Below, piece after piece: positions 1 through 7,400 of a stretch of 64,000 nt of DNA. Under the pieces are notes generated by a model. It saw nothing but the letters and a program-made list of their open reading frames with translations, searched no databases and was not told the DNA's origin. The translations under genes and the position numbers were made by a program. Position 1 is the stretch's first letter. Each line of letters begins with the position of its first letter. Source of the stretch: an uncultured bacterium (lineage in GTDB: Bacteria; Bacillota; Clostridia; Oscillospirales; Oscillospiraceae); assembly GCA_948469375.1 (NCBI GenBank), contig CAOKLO010000004.1:1-64000 (forward strand), read 5' to 3'.

Positions 1-30
1 CACCAGCTGCTCCACCTGGTTGATCTTCAT
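1..30 (-). CDS. MerR-family regulator, first ten codons only
   Basis: The window edge cuts this gene: only an ATG and nine further codons (MKINQVEQLV) are visible on the minus strand. The start is well supported by AGGAGGGAGG placed about eight bases upstream. The N-terminus resembles the first helix of MerR-type winged-helix regulators (compare MTIKELENKT of the MerR protein starting at 18630), and a promoter with the 19-bp spacer and inverted repeat typical of MerR operators lies directly upstream. I infer an autoregulated MerR-family regulator; the ligand cannot be judged from ten residues. Confidence 0.5.
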   Translation of the reverse strand, partial: MKINQVEQLV

Positions 31-54
31 GGACTTTCCTCCCTCCTTGTGTCA

Positions 55-85
55 AACTTACACCCTCCAGCAGGTGGAAGGTCAA
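55..85 (-). promoter_or_regulatory. MerR-type promoter with 19-bp spacer
   Basis: On the minus strand a -35 box TTGACC (85-80) and a -10 box TAAGTT (60-55) are separated by 19 bp, the overlong spacing that MerR proteins correct by DNA distortion. The spacer carries a near-perfect dyad (ACCTTCCA against TGGAGGGT, 62-82). It should drive the truncated gene at 1-30. Confidence 0.65.
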
Positions 86-103
86 GGGGTTTTTGAAAAA
101 ATT

Positions 104-136
104 CAAAAAAACGGAGCGGCGTGGCCGCTCCGTTTT
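104..136 (-). terminator. Rho-independent terminator of metY
   Basis: A perfect 10-bp stem (111-120 with 124-133, loop GTG) is followed on the minus strand by seven T and further T-rich sequence. It sits 14 bases after the metY stop. A short T run on the other side could make it weakly bidirectional. Confidence 0.8.
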
Positions 137-149
137 CCGGTCACAAAGC

Positions 150-1424
150 TTACACCCGGTCCAACGCCTGGCTCAAATCGGCGATGAGGTCGTTCAGGGC
201 CTCCAGCCCCACCGAGAAGCGCACCAGGTCGGGAGACACCCCGGCGGCGGCCAGCTCCGCGTCGTTCATCTGCCGGTGGGTGGCGGAGGCGGGGTGGAGC
301 ACGCAGGTTTTGGCGTCCGCCACATGGGTGGCGATGGAGGCCAGCTTGAGCCCCGCCATAAACCGCTCGGCGGCGGCCCGCCCGCCCTTCACGCCGAAGG
401 ACACCACACCGCAGCAGCCGTGGGGCAGGTATTTCTGCGCCAGCTCATAGTATTTGTCGCCAGGCAGGCCCGCATACCGCACCCAGGCCACCTTTTCCTG
501 TTTTTGCAGCCACTCCGCCACTCCTTGGGCGTTGGAGCAGTGCTTTGCCATGCGCAGGGGGAGGGTCTCCATGCCCATGCCCAGCAGCCAGGCGTTCATG
601 GGCGCGGGGGTGGAGCCGAAGTCCCTCATCAGCTGGACCACCGCCTTGGTGATATAGGCCCCGCCCTGTCCGAAGCGCTGGGTGTAGGTCACCCCGTGGT
701 AGCTGTCGTCCGGGGTGGTGAGGCCAGGGTATTTATCCGCGTGGGCATTCCAGTCGAAGCTGCCCGAGTCCACGATGGCTCCGCCCACGGTGGCCGCGTG
801 TCCGTCCAGGTACTTGGTGGTGGAGTGGGTCACGATGTCCACACCCCACTGGAAGGGACGGCACAGGGCGGGCGTAGCAAAGGTGTTGTCCACGATCAGC
901 GGCACACCGTGGGCGTGGGCGGCCCGGGCAAACTTCTCAATGTCCAGCACCGTCAGCGCCGGGTTGGCGATGGTCTCGCCAAACAGGGCTTTTGTGTTGG
1001 GCTGGAAGGCGGCGTTCAGCTCGTCCTCCGGGCAGTCCGGGTCCACAAAGGTGAACTGGATGCCCATACGCTTCATGGTGACGGCGAACAGGTTATAGGT
1101 CCCGCCGTAGATGGCGGAGGAGGCCACGATGTGGTCCCCGGCGGAGGCGATGTTGAAGATGGCAAAGAAATTGGCCGCCTGTCCCGAGGACAGCAGCATG
1201 GCCGCCGTCCCTCCCTCCAGGGCGCACAGCCGCGCCGCCACCATGTCGTTGGTGGGGTTTTGCAGACGGGTGTAAAAATAGCCCTCGGCCTCCAGGTCGA
1301 ACAGCTTGCCCATGTCCGCGCTGGTCTCATAGCGGAAGGTGGTGGACTGGATGATGGGGATGTTCCGGGGTTCGCCGTTGCCGGGGCGGTAGCCCGCGTG
1401 GAGGCAGTTGGTGTCAAAATTCAT
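150..1424 (-). CDS. metY: O-acetylhomoserine sulfhydrylase (PLP enzyme)
   Basis: A 424-residue protein of the Cys/Met-metabolism PLP family. It is expected to make homocysteine from O-acetylhomoserine and sulfide in the cytoplasm (direct sulfhydrylation in methionine synthesis). Visible hallmarks are the early FDTNCLHAG motif, the SSGQAANFFAI cofactor loop, DNTFATPALCRP, and the Schiff-base lysine in HSTTKYLDGH. Length is typical of MetY. The ATG at 1424 is chosen over one 21 bases upstream because AAAGGAGAG lies seven bases before it. The gene follows the GerMN lipoprotein gene by 65 bases and has its own terminator. No SAM riboswitch fits in the short gap. Cystathionine gamma-synthase is a less likely alternative. 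Confidence 0.93.
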   Translation of the reverse strand: MNFDTNCLHAGYRPGNGEPRNIPIIQSTTFRYETSADMGKLFDLEAEGYFYTRLQNPTNDMVAARLCALEGGTAAMLLSSGQAANFFAIFNIASAGDHIVASSAIYGGTYNLFAVTMKRMGIQFTFVDPDCPEDELNAAFQPNTKALFGETIANPALTVLDIEKFARAAHAHGVPLIVDNTFATPALCRPFQWGVDIVTHSTTKYLDGHAATVGGAIVDSGSFDWNAHADKYPGLTTPDDSYHGVTYTQRFGQGGAYITKAVVQLMRDFGSTPAPMNAWLLGMGMETLPLRMAKHCSNAQGVAEWLQKQEKVAWVRYAGLPGDKYYELAQKYLPHGCCGVVSFGVKGGRAAAERFMAGLKLASIATHVADAKTCVLHPASATHRQMNDAELAAAGVSPDLVRFSVGLEALNDLIADLSQALDRV

Positions 1425-1489
1425 AGTTTGTCTCTCCTTTAGCATCTATTATGATTTCAGTTTGCGGAGGATATCTCAGGAACAGCCGC

Positions 1490-2380
1490 TCAGGGCGAGG
1501 GGGCCGGCAGGGACGCGGACGGTCCCAGCCCGTTCAGCCCCTCCACGGGCTCGCCCTCAATCAAAATCTGCACCTGCTCCACCGCGTCCAGGCTGCACAG
1601 CGTTTCCACAATGGACGAGACCGCCAGCGCCCGCTCCTCCTCCGGAAGCTCCAGCAGGTGGGCGGACAGGTCGGCGGTGCAAAGGCCCTCGTCCACCCAG
1701 GCGGAGCGCACCGTCAGCTCACTTGGCAGCAGGGCCATCAGCCCCTTGTCCTCCGGTCCGGCAATCAGGGCGGCGAGTACCTCCTTGGCGGGGACGCTGC
1801 CCTCCGCCAAGCGGAACCGGCGCCACTCAAAGCCCAGGGAGCCCCCGCCCTCCCGGCGGAAGTAGAGGGCCGCGGTGACCTCCACCGGCGTCTCCTCCGC
1901 CCCGGAGAACAGCACGTCCCCGGGATAGAGGGCCTGCCGCTCCCGGTAGGACTGCCCGCCGCCGTTGACGGTGATGCGCACGCCCTCCACGCCGGCCAGC
2001 TGGGTAAGGGTTAGAGTGATGCAGTAGTCCGCCAGAGTCAGCTCCACTCCTACCAGCTCCGCATAAGCGGCGGACAGCTCCACATTGGCCACCTGATCCT
2101 CCAGCGACCAGCTGAGCAGGCGGGTTCCCTCCGGGGCCAGGGCGGACAGCTCCAGCTCCTCCGCCGGAGGGCCGTCCAGCAGCGCCTCCAGCAGGCCGGG
2201 GATGGACCGGTCCTCGCCCTGGTAGGGACAGGCGTCCAGGGCGGCGGACACCTTCCCCAGCGCCGGATTTACCGGAAACCACAGCTTGACGCCCTGGTCC
2301 GCCTCATCCTCCGGCATGCAGCCGAAGGCCAGCAGCAGCACCAGCACGGCCAGCAGCAGCCGGGCCATTGTTCGTTTCAT
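1490..2380 (-). CDS. GerMN-domain lipoprotein (GerM-like)
   Basis: A 296-residue exported protein with a lipoprotein signal: basic start, hydrophobic stretch, lipobox LAFGC with the lipidated Cys at residue 21. The mature part contains two copies of the GerMN fold (about 30-160 and 165-285), visible as repeated patterns such as ALLDGPPAE / ALIAGPEDK and VANVELSAAYAEL / LCTADLSAHLLEL. GerMN proteins are linked to sporulation, spore germination and cell-wall remodelling, with no known enzymatic activity. The start codon overlaps the stop of the upstream histidine kinase by four bases, so the two are translationally coupled and the lipoprotein is probably an accessory or output of that signalling system. 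Confidence 0.85.
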   Translation of the reverse strand: MKRTMARLLLAVLVLLLAFGCMPEDEADQGVKLWFPVNPALGKVSAALDACPYQGEDRSIPGLLEALLDGPPAEELELSALAPEGTRLLSWSLEDQVANVELSAAYAELVGVELTLADYCITLTLTQLAGVEGVRITVNGGGQSYRERQALYPGDVLFSGAEETPVEVTAALYFRREGGGSLGFEWRRFRLAEGSVPAKEVLAALIAGPEDKGLMALLPSELTVRSAWVDEGLCTADLSAHLLELPEEERALAVSSIVETLCSLDAVEQVQILIEGEPVEGLNGLGPSASLPAPSP

Positions 2381-3816
2381 GGGCCGTCCCCCTCTCGCAG
2401 GGCGGGGAATTCCGCCTCAAACCGGGTGCCCCGTCCGGCGGGGTTGGGGCCTGCGGTGATGTCGCCGCCGTGGATGCGGGCGGTGTCCCGGGCGATGGAC
2501 AGCCCCAAGCCCGTCCCTCCCAGCCCCCGAGACCGGGCCTTGTCCACCCGGTAGAAGCGGTCGAAAATCCGGGGCAGGTCCTCCTCCGGAATGCCCAGGC
2601 CGGTGTCGGTGACAGTGAGCACCACCTTGTCCCCCCGACGGCGCACCCGTACATCCACCCGGCCTCCGGACACATTATATTTGATGGCGTTCTCCATGAG
2701 GTTGAAAGCCACCTGATAGATATCGTCCTCGTTGGCCAGCAGGGCGCAGGCGGGCTCCAGGCTGGTTTTCAGCTCCACCCGGGCCGTCTGGGCCACGGGG
2801 GAGAGCAGGTGGGCCACCTTTTCCGCCACCCGGCCCAGCTCCACCGGTTCGGAGGGCCGCTCCGCCCCGGCGTCCAGCCGGGTCAGGGCCAGCAGGTGCT
2901 CGCTGATGCGGGTGAGGCGGTCCGCCTCCTCGCCGATGTCGGCCACGAACTCCCGCACGGTGGCCATATCCACCGACTCATTCTGCAAAATGGAGTCGGT
3001 GAGCAGGCGGATGGAGGCCAAGGGCGTTTTCAGCTCGTGGGATGCGTCGGACACGAACCGCCGCCGGGCCTCTTCGGTGGTCTGAAGGCGGTCGGTGAGC
3101 TGGTTGAACTCGTCGGCCAGCTGAGCCATCTCGTCCCGGCCCTGGGACTCCACCCGGTGGTTGTATTCGCCCTCCCGCACATGCCGGATAGCGGACAGCA
3201 GGCGGACGGTATTTCTTGTCAGCGTCTTGGACAGCAGTACCACCAGCACCAGGGCCACCACACAGATGACGATGGAGATATACCGCAGGTTGGCCAGAAT
3301 GGAGCGCAGCACGTCCGCCTGCTCGGTGTCGTACTCGTAAAGATACACCGCCCCCAGGGTCATGCCGTGGTACATGATGGGCACCGCCGCCCTGGTGCGA
3401 ATGGCGCCGTCCCGGTATTCGGACCGGGAGGCGTCGCTGCCCCGCAGGGCCGCCGCCACCTCTCCCATGAGGGCGTACCCCCCCAGCCGGTTGTCCAGGG
3501 TGGAGTTGTCATACAGGATGAGGCCGGAGGCGTCGGTCACCAGGACCCGGGTGCCCTGGGCCTCCTCCAGCAGGGCCATGGTCTGCTCCACACCCTCCCG
3601 GGTCAGGGTTTCGGACACCGCCAGGGTGGAGCCGATGACCAGGGCCTGCCGCTTCAAGGTGCTCTCCTTGGAGGTGAACACCATGTTCTCCGCCATAAGC
3701 ACCGGGTAGGTGTTCATGACGACGAGAATGGCCGCCACCACCAGCAGGTAGGTGAGGGCATATTTGGTCTGAATGCTGCGGTAAAAGGGTACGCCCTTCT
3801 GTCTGGCCGCCGTCAT
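2377..3816 (-). CDS. Sensor histidine kinase (PhoR/WalK type)
   Basis: A 479-residue membrane kinase. Order: TM1 about 20-37, an extracytoplasmic PAS/CACHE-like sensor to about 178 (VLVTDASGLILYDNS), TM2 about 179-197, HAMP linker, HisKA domain with the phospho-accepting His260 in SDASHELKTP, and an HATPase_c domain with N-box NLMENAIKYN and G-boxes DTGLGIP and GTGLGLS. The ATG at 3816 has AGGAGG eight bases upstream; a GTG nine bases earlier would overlap it. It follows the response-regulator gene by 35 bases and overlaps the GerMN gene, so the operon runs comEA-like, regulator, kinase, lipoprotein. PhoR is favoured over WalK because no yycH/yycI genes follow. The signal is unknown. Confidence 0.9.
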   Translation of the reverse strand: MTAARQKGVPFYRSIQTKYALTYLLVVAAILVVMNTYPVLMAENMVFTSKESTLKRQALVIGSTLAVSETLTREGVEQTMALLEEAQGTRVLVTDASGLILYDNSTLDNRLGGYALMGEVAAALRGSDASRSEYRDGAIRTRAAVPIMYHGMTLGAVYLYEYDTEQADVLRSILANLRYISIVICVVALVLVVLLSKTLTRNTVRLLSAIRHVREGEYNHRVESQGRDEMAQLADEFNQLTDRLQTTEEARRRFVSDASHELKTPLASIRLLTDSILQNESVDMATVREFVADIGEEADRLTRISEHLLALTRLDAGAERPSEPVELGRVAEKVAHLLSPVAQTARVELKTSLEPACALLANEDDIYQVAFNLMENAIKYNVSGGRVDVRVRRRGDKVVLTVTDTGLGIPEEDLPRIFDRFYRVDKARSRGLGGTGLGLSIARDTARIHGGDITAGPNPAGRGTRFEAEFPALREGDGP

Positions 3817-3851
3817 ACGCCCCACCTCCTTCTTTCCTTTCCCATCTTCCG

Positions 3852-4544
3852 TTAGGAATTATTCGCCAGGTAATAACCCACGCCCCATTTGGTGAGGATG
3901 TGCTCCGGATTGGCGGGGTCGGGCTCCAGCTTCTCCCGCAGACGGCGGATGTGCACGTCCACTGTGCGGAACTCGCCGATGTACTCGTACCCCCACACCA
4001 GGTTCAGCAAATTTTCCCGGCTGTACACCCGGCCCGGGTTCTGCATCAGCAGGGCCATCAGGTCAAATTCCTTGGCGGTCAGGTCCACTGGGTCGCCGTC
4101 CCGCCAGGCCGCCCGTTCGGACAGGTCCAGGGTGATGGACCCCTGGGTCAGCCGGTCGGCCTCCCGCTGCTGCTGGGCGGCGGCCCCCGCCCGTCGCAGC
4201 AGGGCGCGGATGCGCGCCTTCAGCTCCAAAATGTTGAAGGGCTTGGTGATGTAGTCGTCCGCCCCGCACTCAAAGCCGATGATCTTGTCCGCGTCCTCCC
4301 CCTTGGCCGTCAGCATGATGACGGGCACGTTGGAGAACTCCCTGATTTTCATGCACGCCTGCAAGCCGTCGATCTTGGGCATCATCAAGTCCAGTATAAT
4401 GAGGTCGTACTGCCCCATGCGGGCCTTGTCCACCGCCTCCTCGCCGTCGGAGCCGGTGTCCACCTGGTAGCCCTCGTTTTCCAGATTGAATTTGATCCCC
4501 TTTACCATGACGCGCTCATCGTCAACCACCAATATTTTGGGCAT
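3852..4544 (-). CDS. OmpR/PhoB-family response regulator
   Basis: A 230-residue two-domain regulator: receiver domain 1-120 with acidic pair in VVDDE, phospho-acceptor Asp52 (LIILDLMMP), Thr79 and Lys101 (DDYITKPF), then a winged-helix DNA-binding domain (about 130-228) ending in the typical RRLREKLEPDP and GVGYYL. It should be phosphorylated by the adjacent kinase and bind direct repeats as a dimer. The ATG has AGGAGG upstream and lies four bases after the comEA-like gene. PHO-box-like direct repeats at 6449-6505, about 2 kb away, are a candidate target, although that link is inferred from motif type and proximity only. It could equally be a WalR-like cell-wall regulator. Confidence 0.92.
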   Translation of the reverse strand: MPKILVVDDERVMVKGIKFNLENEGYQVDTGSDGEEAVDKARMGQYDLIILDLMMPKIDGLQACMKIREFSNVPVIMLTAKGEDADKIIGFECGADDYITKPFNILELKARIRALLRRAGAAAQQQREADRLTQGSITLDLSERAAWRDGDPVDLTAKEFDLMALLMQNPGRVYSRENLLNLVWGYEYIGEFRTVDVHIRRLREKLEPDPANPEHILTKWGVGYYLANNS

Positions 4545-4548
4545 GTGA

Positions 4549-4899
4549 CTATCCTCCTGTTGTGATCTGGTCCAAAATGCCGGAGAGGGTCCCCTCCCCG
4601 ATCCCCTTTACCCGGGTCAGGTCCTCCGGGTAGAGAAAGGGGCCGTTGGCCTCCCGGTCGTCTATGATGGCCTGGGCCTTGACCTGGCCGATGCCGTGGA
4701 GGGTCATCAGCTCCTCCAGCCCGGCGGTGTTTATGTTCACCAGCCCCTCCTCCGCCTCCTGGACCGCCGCGGGCGGCTCATAGGGAAGCCTGTCGGGAAA
4801 GGTCATTGCTGTGCTTCGCAGGGCGAAGCACAGCGCCATGGCGGCCCCGGCCGCCATGGTCACTGCCCACATCCAACGGTCCGCCCTCGTCACTTTCAC
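4549..4899 (-). CDS. comEA: ComEA-like helix-hairpin-helix protein
   Basis: A 116-residue membrane-anchored protein: one N-terminal TM segment (about 9-28), a short acidic linker, then a tandem helix-hairpin-helix DNA-binding unit (about 52-113) beginning VNINTAGLEELMTLHGIG and ending TRVKGIGEGTL. ComEA binds double-stranded DNA outside the membrane during natural transformation. A GTG start is chosen because GGAGGG stands six bases before it; the ATG 24 bases upstream has no ribosome binding site. ComEC and ComEB are not next to it, and it is the first gene of the two-component operon, which is an unusual place. A competence role is therefore inferred from the domain only. Confidence 0.8.
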   Translation of the reverse strand: MKVTRADRWMWAVTMAAGAAMALCFALRSTAMTFPDRLPYEPPAAVQEAEEGLVNINTAGLEELMTLHGIGQVKAQAIIDDREANGPFLYPEDLTRVKGIGEGTLSGILDQITTGG

Positions 4900-4940
4900 G
4901 CTTCTCCCTCCAAATTCGACCAAAACCCTGTTTTCCCCAG

Positions 4941-4969
4941 TTGCGTGAGGGTAAACTTTCTGATATAAT
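4941..4969 (+). promoter_or_regulatory. Candidate dacF promoter
   Basis: A perfect TATAAT (4964-4969) has a weak -35 (TTGCGT, 4941-4946) at 17 bp. It lies 76 bases before the dacF ATG, in the divergent gap with the comEA-like gene. Confidence 0.5.
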
Positions 4970-5044
4970 CAATAGTATATCGCTTTTGAAACAGGCCGCC
5001 TTACTGCGGTGAGCCTATTATATCATAGAATACGGGAGATTCCT

Positions 5045-6415
5045 ATGAAAAAATATCGTTTTCTTTCCCTGCTTTTGGCCGGCCTCATGGCCCTGTCCCT
5101 CACCTGTCCCGCCCTGGCGCTGGACGACCCGCAGCCCCAGGCCAAGGCCGTCATCATTGTGGACGGGGACAACGGCGAAATCCTGTATGAGCTCAACGCC
5201 CACCAGCGGATGTATCCCGCCTCCATCACCAAGATCATGACCTCCCTGGTGGTGCTGGACGCGGTGGGCAGCGGCCAGATCTCCCTGGACTCCCAGATCA
5301 CGGCCTCCCCCCAGGCGGTGGATCTGCCCTGGGATAGCTCCACGGCGGAGATCAAGGCGGGGGAGACGCTGTCCATCCTCTCCTTGCTGTACTGCGACCT
5401 GCTGCCCTCCGGCAACGACGCGTGCAACATTCTGGCCGAGGCGGTGGGGGGGACCTCGGCGGAGTTTGTGGCCCGGATGAACGCCAAGGCTCAGGAGCTT
5501 GGCATGGTGGACACCCACTTTGCCAACCCCCACGGCCTCCACGACCCGGAGCATTACACCACCGCCTATGACATCTACCTTATGGCCTACGCCGCCATGC
5601 AGAACGAGACCTTCCGCACCATTGTCCGCTCCCCCTCCTACACCCTCCCGGCCACCAACCTCCAGCCGGAGCGGACCATTTACAGCTCCAACGGCTTTTT
5701 GAGCAGCTTCTACAACATCGGCTATACATACGGCAAGGCCATCGGCATCAAGACGGGCTATACCGGCGAGGCGGGCCGCTGTCTGGCCTCCGCCGCAGTG
5801 GACGAGCTGGGCCGCACCTTCTACTGCGTGGTGCTGGGCACCGAGGATATCGAGGACGAAAGCGGGGTCAAGCGCCGCCTGTCCTTTACGGAAAGCAAGC
5901 GGCTGCTGGAGTGGGCCTTCGACAACTTCCACCGGATCACCCTGCTGGACCAGGACACGGAAAACGTGATGCGGGAGGTGGCCGTCACCCTGTCCGACGA
6001 GGCGGACTATGTGCAGGCCATTCCCAAGGGGGAGATTCAGGCCACCGTGCCCTCCGACTTTGACATCAAGCAGGCAAAGCTGGACATCGTGCTGCCCGAC
6101 AGCATCGAGGCCCCGGTAACCGCGGGGGACAAGCTGGGCACCGTCACTTTGTGGTACAACGACGTGGAATACGGCACGCTGGACATGGTGGCCACGGACG
6201 ACGTGGAGCGGTCCGACTTTCTGTACACCGTCCAGCAGATCGAATACTATTGGGCCCAGTGGTGGGTGAAGGCCCTGGTTGGGGTAGGTGCGGCGGCAGT
6301 CGCGGCGCTTATTGTGTTTGTGACGGTAGTCCTTCCCAAGCGGAAGGCGCGGCGGCGCTACAGCCGGACCGGAGGCGGACGGAGGCCCAGCTCCAACTAT
6401 CGCGGGCGGCGCTGA
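5045..6415 (+). CDS. dacF: D-alanyl-D-alanine carboxypeptidase (DacF/PBP5 type)
   Basis: A 456-residue penicillin-binding protein that trims the terminal D-Ala from peptidoglycan pentapeptides outside the membrane. A signal peptide (1-26, cleaved after ALA) is followed by the S11 catalytic domain with all three motifs: SITK (Ser60, Lys63), SGN (122-124) and KTG (236-238). A beta-rich PBP5_C domain follows (about 300-395). The C-terminus is a true TM helix (about 415-435) plus a basic tail, rather than the usual amphipathic anchor. The ATG at 5045 has GGAG upstream and begins the signal peptide exactly. DacF-type enzymes are often sporulation-linked; the neighbouring GerMN operon fits that. 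Confidence 0.93.
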   Translation: MKKYRFLSLLLAGLMALSLTCPALALDDPQPQAKAVIIVDGDNGEILYELNAHQRMYPASITKIMTSLVVLDAVGSGQISLDSQITASPQAVDLPWDSSTAEIKAGETLSILSLLYCDLLPSGNDACNILAEAVGGTSAEFVARMNAKAQELGMVDTHFANPHGLHDPEHYTTAYDIYLMAYAAMQNETFRTIVRSPSYTLPATNLQPERTIYSSNGFLSSFYNIGYTYGKAIGIKTGYTGEAGRCLASAAVDELGRTFYCVVLGTEDIEDESGVKRRLSFTESKRLLEWAFDNFHRITLLDQDTENVMREVAVTLSDEADYVQAIPKGEIQATVPSDFDIKQAKLDIVLPDSIEAPVTAGDKLGTVTLWYNDVEYGTLDMVATDDVERSDFLYTVQQIEYYWAQWWVKALVGVGAAAVAALIVFVTVVLPKRKARRRYSRTGGGRRPSSNYRGRR

Positions 6416-6448
6416 TTTTCGGGAATTTTCCCGACTCATGACGCATTT

Positions 6449-6545
6449 TTGACGCTGTTCACGATTCTGTCACAGCGTTCATGGAATCTTCACAAAAGGT
6501 TCTCAAATCGTCCAACATTTCTCCCGCATACCCTGGTATTATAAT
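6449..6545 (+). promoter_or_regulatory. PHO-box-like repeats in front of an orphan promoter
   Basis: Copies of a TTCACA-like hexamer start at 6449, 6458, 6469, 6478, 6489 and 6500 (TTGACG, TTCACG, GTCACA, TTCATG, TTCACA, TTCTCA). Three of the intervals are exactly 11 bp, the pitch of PhoB/PhoP operators. A perfect TATAAT follows at 6540-6545 with no recognisable -35, as in activator-dependent promoters. The transcript would meet the terminator at 6592 after about 40 bases without a gene. Confidence 0.5.
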
Positions 6546-6591
6546 CACGTCAGGTACAAAACCAGACAATCTCCTCCCTCTCTCTTTTCTC

Positions 6592-6637
6592 AAAAAATGA
6601 AATCCCCCCGGCGTAAGCCGGGGGGATTTCATTTTTT
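6592..6637. terminator. Long bidirectional terminator
   Basis: A perfect 21-bp stem (6592-6612 with 6617-6637, loop GTAA) with GC-rich core and A/T tails on both sides. It separates dacF (+), or the orphan promoter at 6540, from the minus-strand ECF gene. Confidence 0.9.
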
Positions 6638-6674
6638 CTTTGCGGGGGGCGCGGGGAATGGGGGACCATACGGC

Positions 6675-7274
6675 TTACGTCAGACCTATCTCCAGGTGCG
6701 CCTCTTTCAGGGCCTTACGAATCGCGACGCCCAGGACCGGGGCAAAGACCACGGCGAGCACGCCGTTGAACAGCGTGGCGGGCAGCTTGCCCACGATCAG
6801 CGCCCAGCACTGGACCGGCGTGGTGAAGCCCTCTAAGAGCATCCCGTTGTAAAAATAGACCTTCACCGAGTACACCACGAGGAAAGCCAGCGCCGCGCAG
6901 ACGGAGGATACCAGCATGGCCGGATAGCTGTTCTTCTCCTTTTTCAGCAGCCTGACAAACACATAATAGAGCACCAGCCCCGACACCAGGCCGTAAACGC
7001 CCTTGACAAAGAAGGTGATGAAGGCTTCGTGGGCATAGTACCCCTGGGTCAGGTCATAGAGCAGGGACCCCAGCCCTGCCGCCGCAAAGCCCCACCAGGG
7101 CCCCATCAGCAGCCCGGACAGCGTGCACATGATATTGCCCAGGGTGAACGCGGTGACGCCGCCCACTGAAAGAGGCATCACGATCCGTGCGAAATTGCCC
7201 GCGCAGACCAGCGCCGTCATCATGGCCGCGACGCAGAGCCTCAGCACCATTGCCCTGTTTTTAGATTGATTCAT
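6675..7274 (-). CDS. ECF transporter S component (vitamin uptake)
   Basis: A 199-residue polytopic membrane protein with about six hydrophobic segments, of the energy-coupling-factor substrate-binding family. The conserved stretch FTLGNIMCTLSGLLMG followed by GFAAAGLGSLLYDL is typical of the ECF S-component fold. It would bind a vitamin with high affinity and share the EcfA-EcfA'-EcfT module encoded elsewhere. The substrate is not evident. Divergence from a MocR-type, normally PLP-sensing regulator suggests a B6 vitamer, as inference only. ATG at 7274 is preferred over the TTG at 7283, which lies almost on the GGAGGG ribosome binding site. Confidence 0.8.
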   Translation of the reverse strand: MNQSKNRAMVLRLCVAAMMTALVCAGNFARIVMPLSVGGVTAFTLGNIMCTLSGLLMGPWWGFAAAGLGSLLYDLTQGYYAHEAFITFFVKGVYGLVSGLVLYYVFVRLLKKEKNSYPAMLVSSVCAALAFLVVYSVKVYFYNGMLLEGFTTPVQCWALIVGKLPATLFNGVLAVVFAPVLGVAIRKALKEAHLEIGLT

Positions 7275-7330
7275 CGTTTCCAACTCCCTCCGGGGCCTTG
7301 ACCGCCCCTTGCTATGGTGTTATTATAAGC

Positions 7331-7384
7331 AAAACTGGCATTGCTTCCAGTCCCAGTTTTCATCTTTTTTATGTGGTCAGTTTT
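7331..7384. promoter_or_regulatory. Candidate MocR operator between divergent genes
   Basis: Three copies of one octamer: AAAACTGG (7331-7338), its inverse CCAGTTTT (7353-7360), and TCAGTTTT (7377-7384). The first two form an inverted repeat and the last two a direct repeat 24 bp apart, the mixed geometry seen at MocR sites. A minus-strand TATAAT for the ECF gene abuts the first copy (7323-7328). Confidence 0.5.
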
Positions 7385-7400
7385 CTGTGAGGTGAACTCC

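Noticed and set aside
1425..1489. SAM riboswitch before metY
   Set aside because: Only 65 bases separate metY from the upstream gene, too short for a SAM-I aptamer, and no conserved motif is present.
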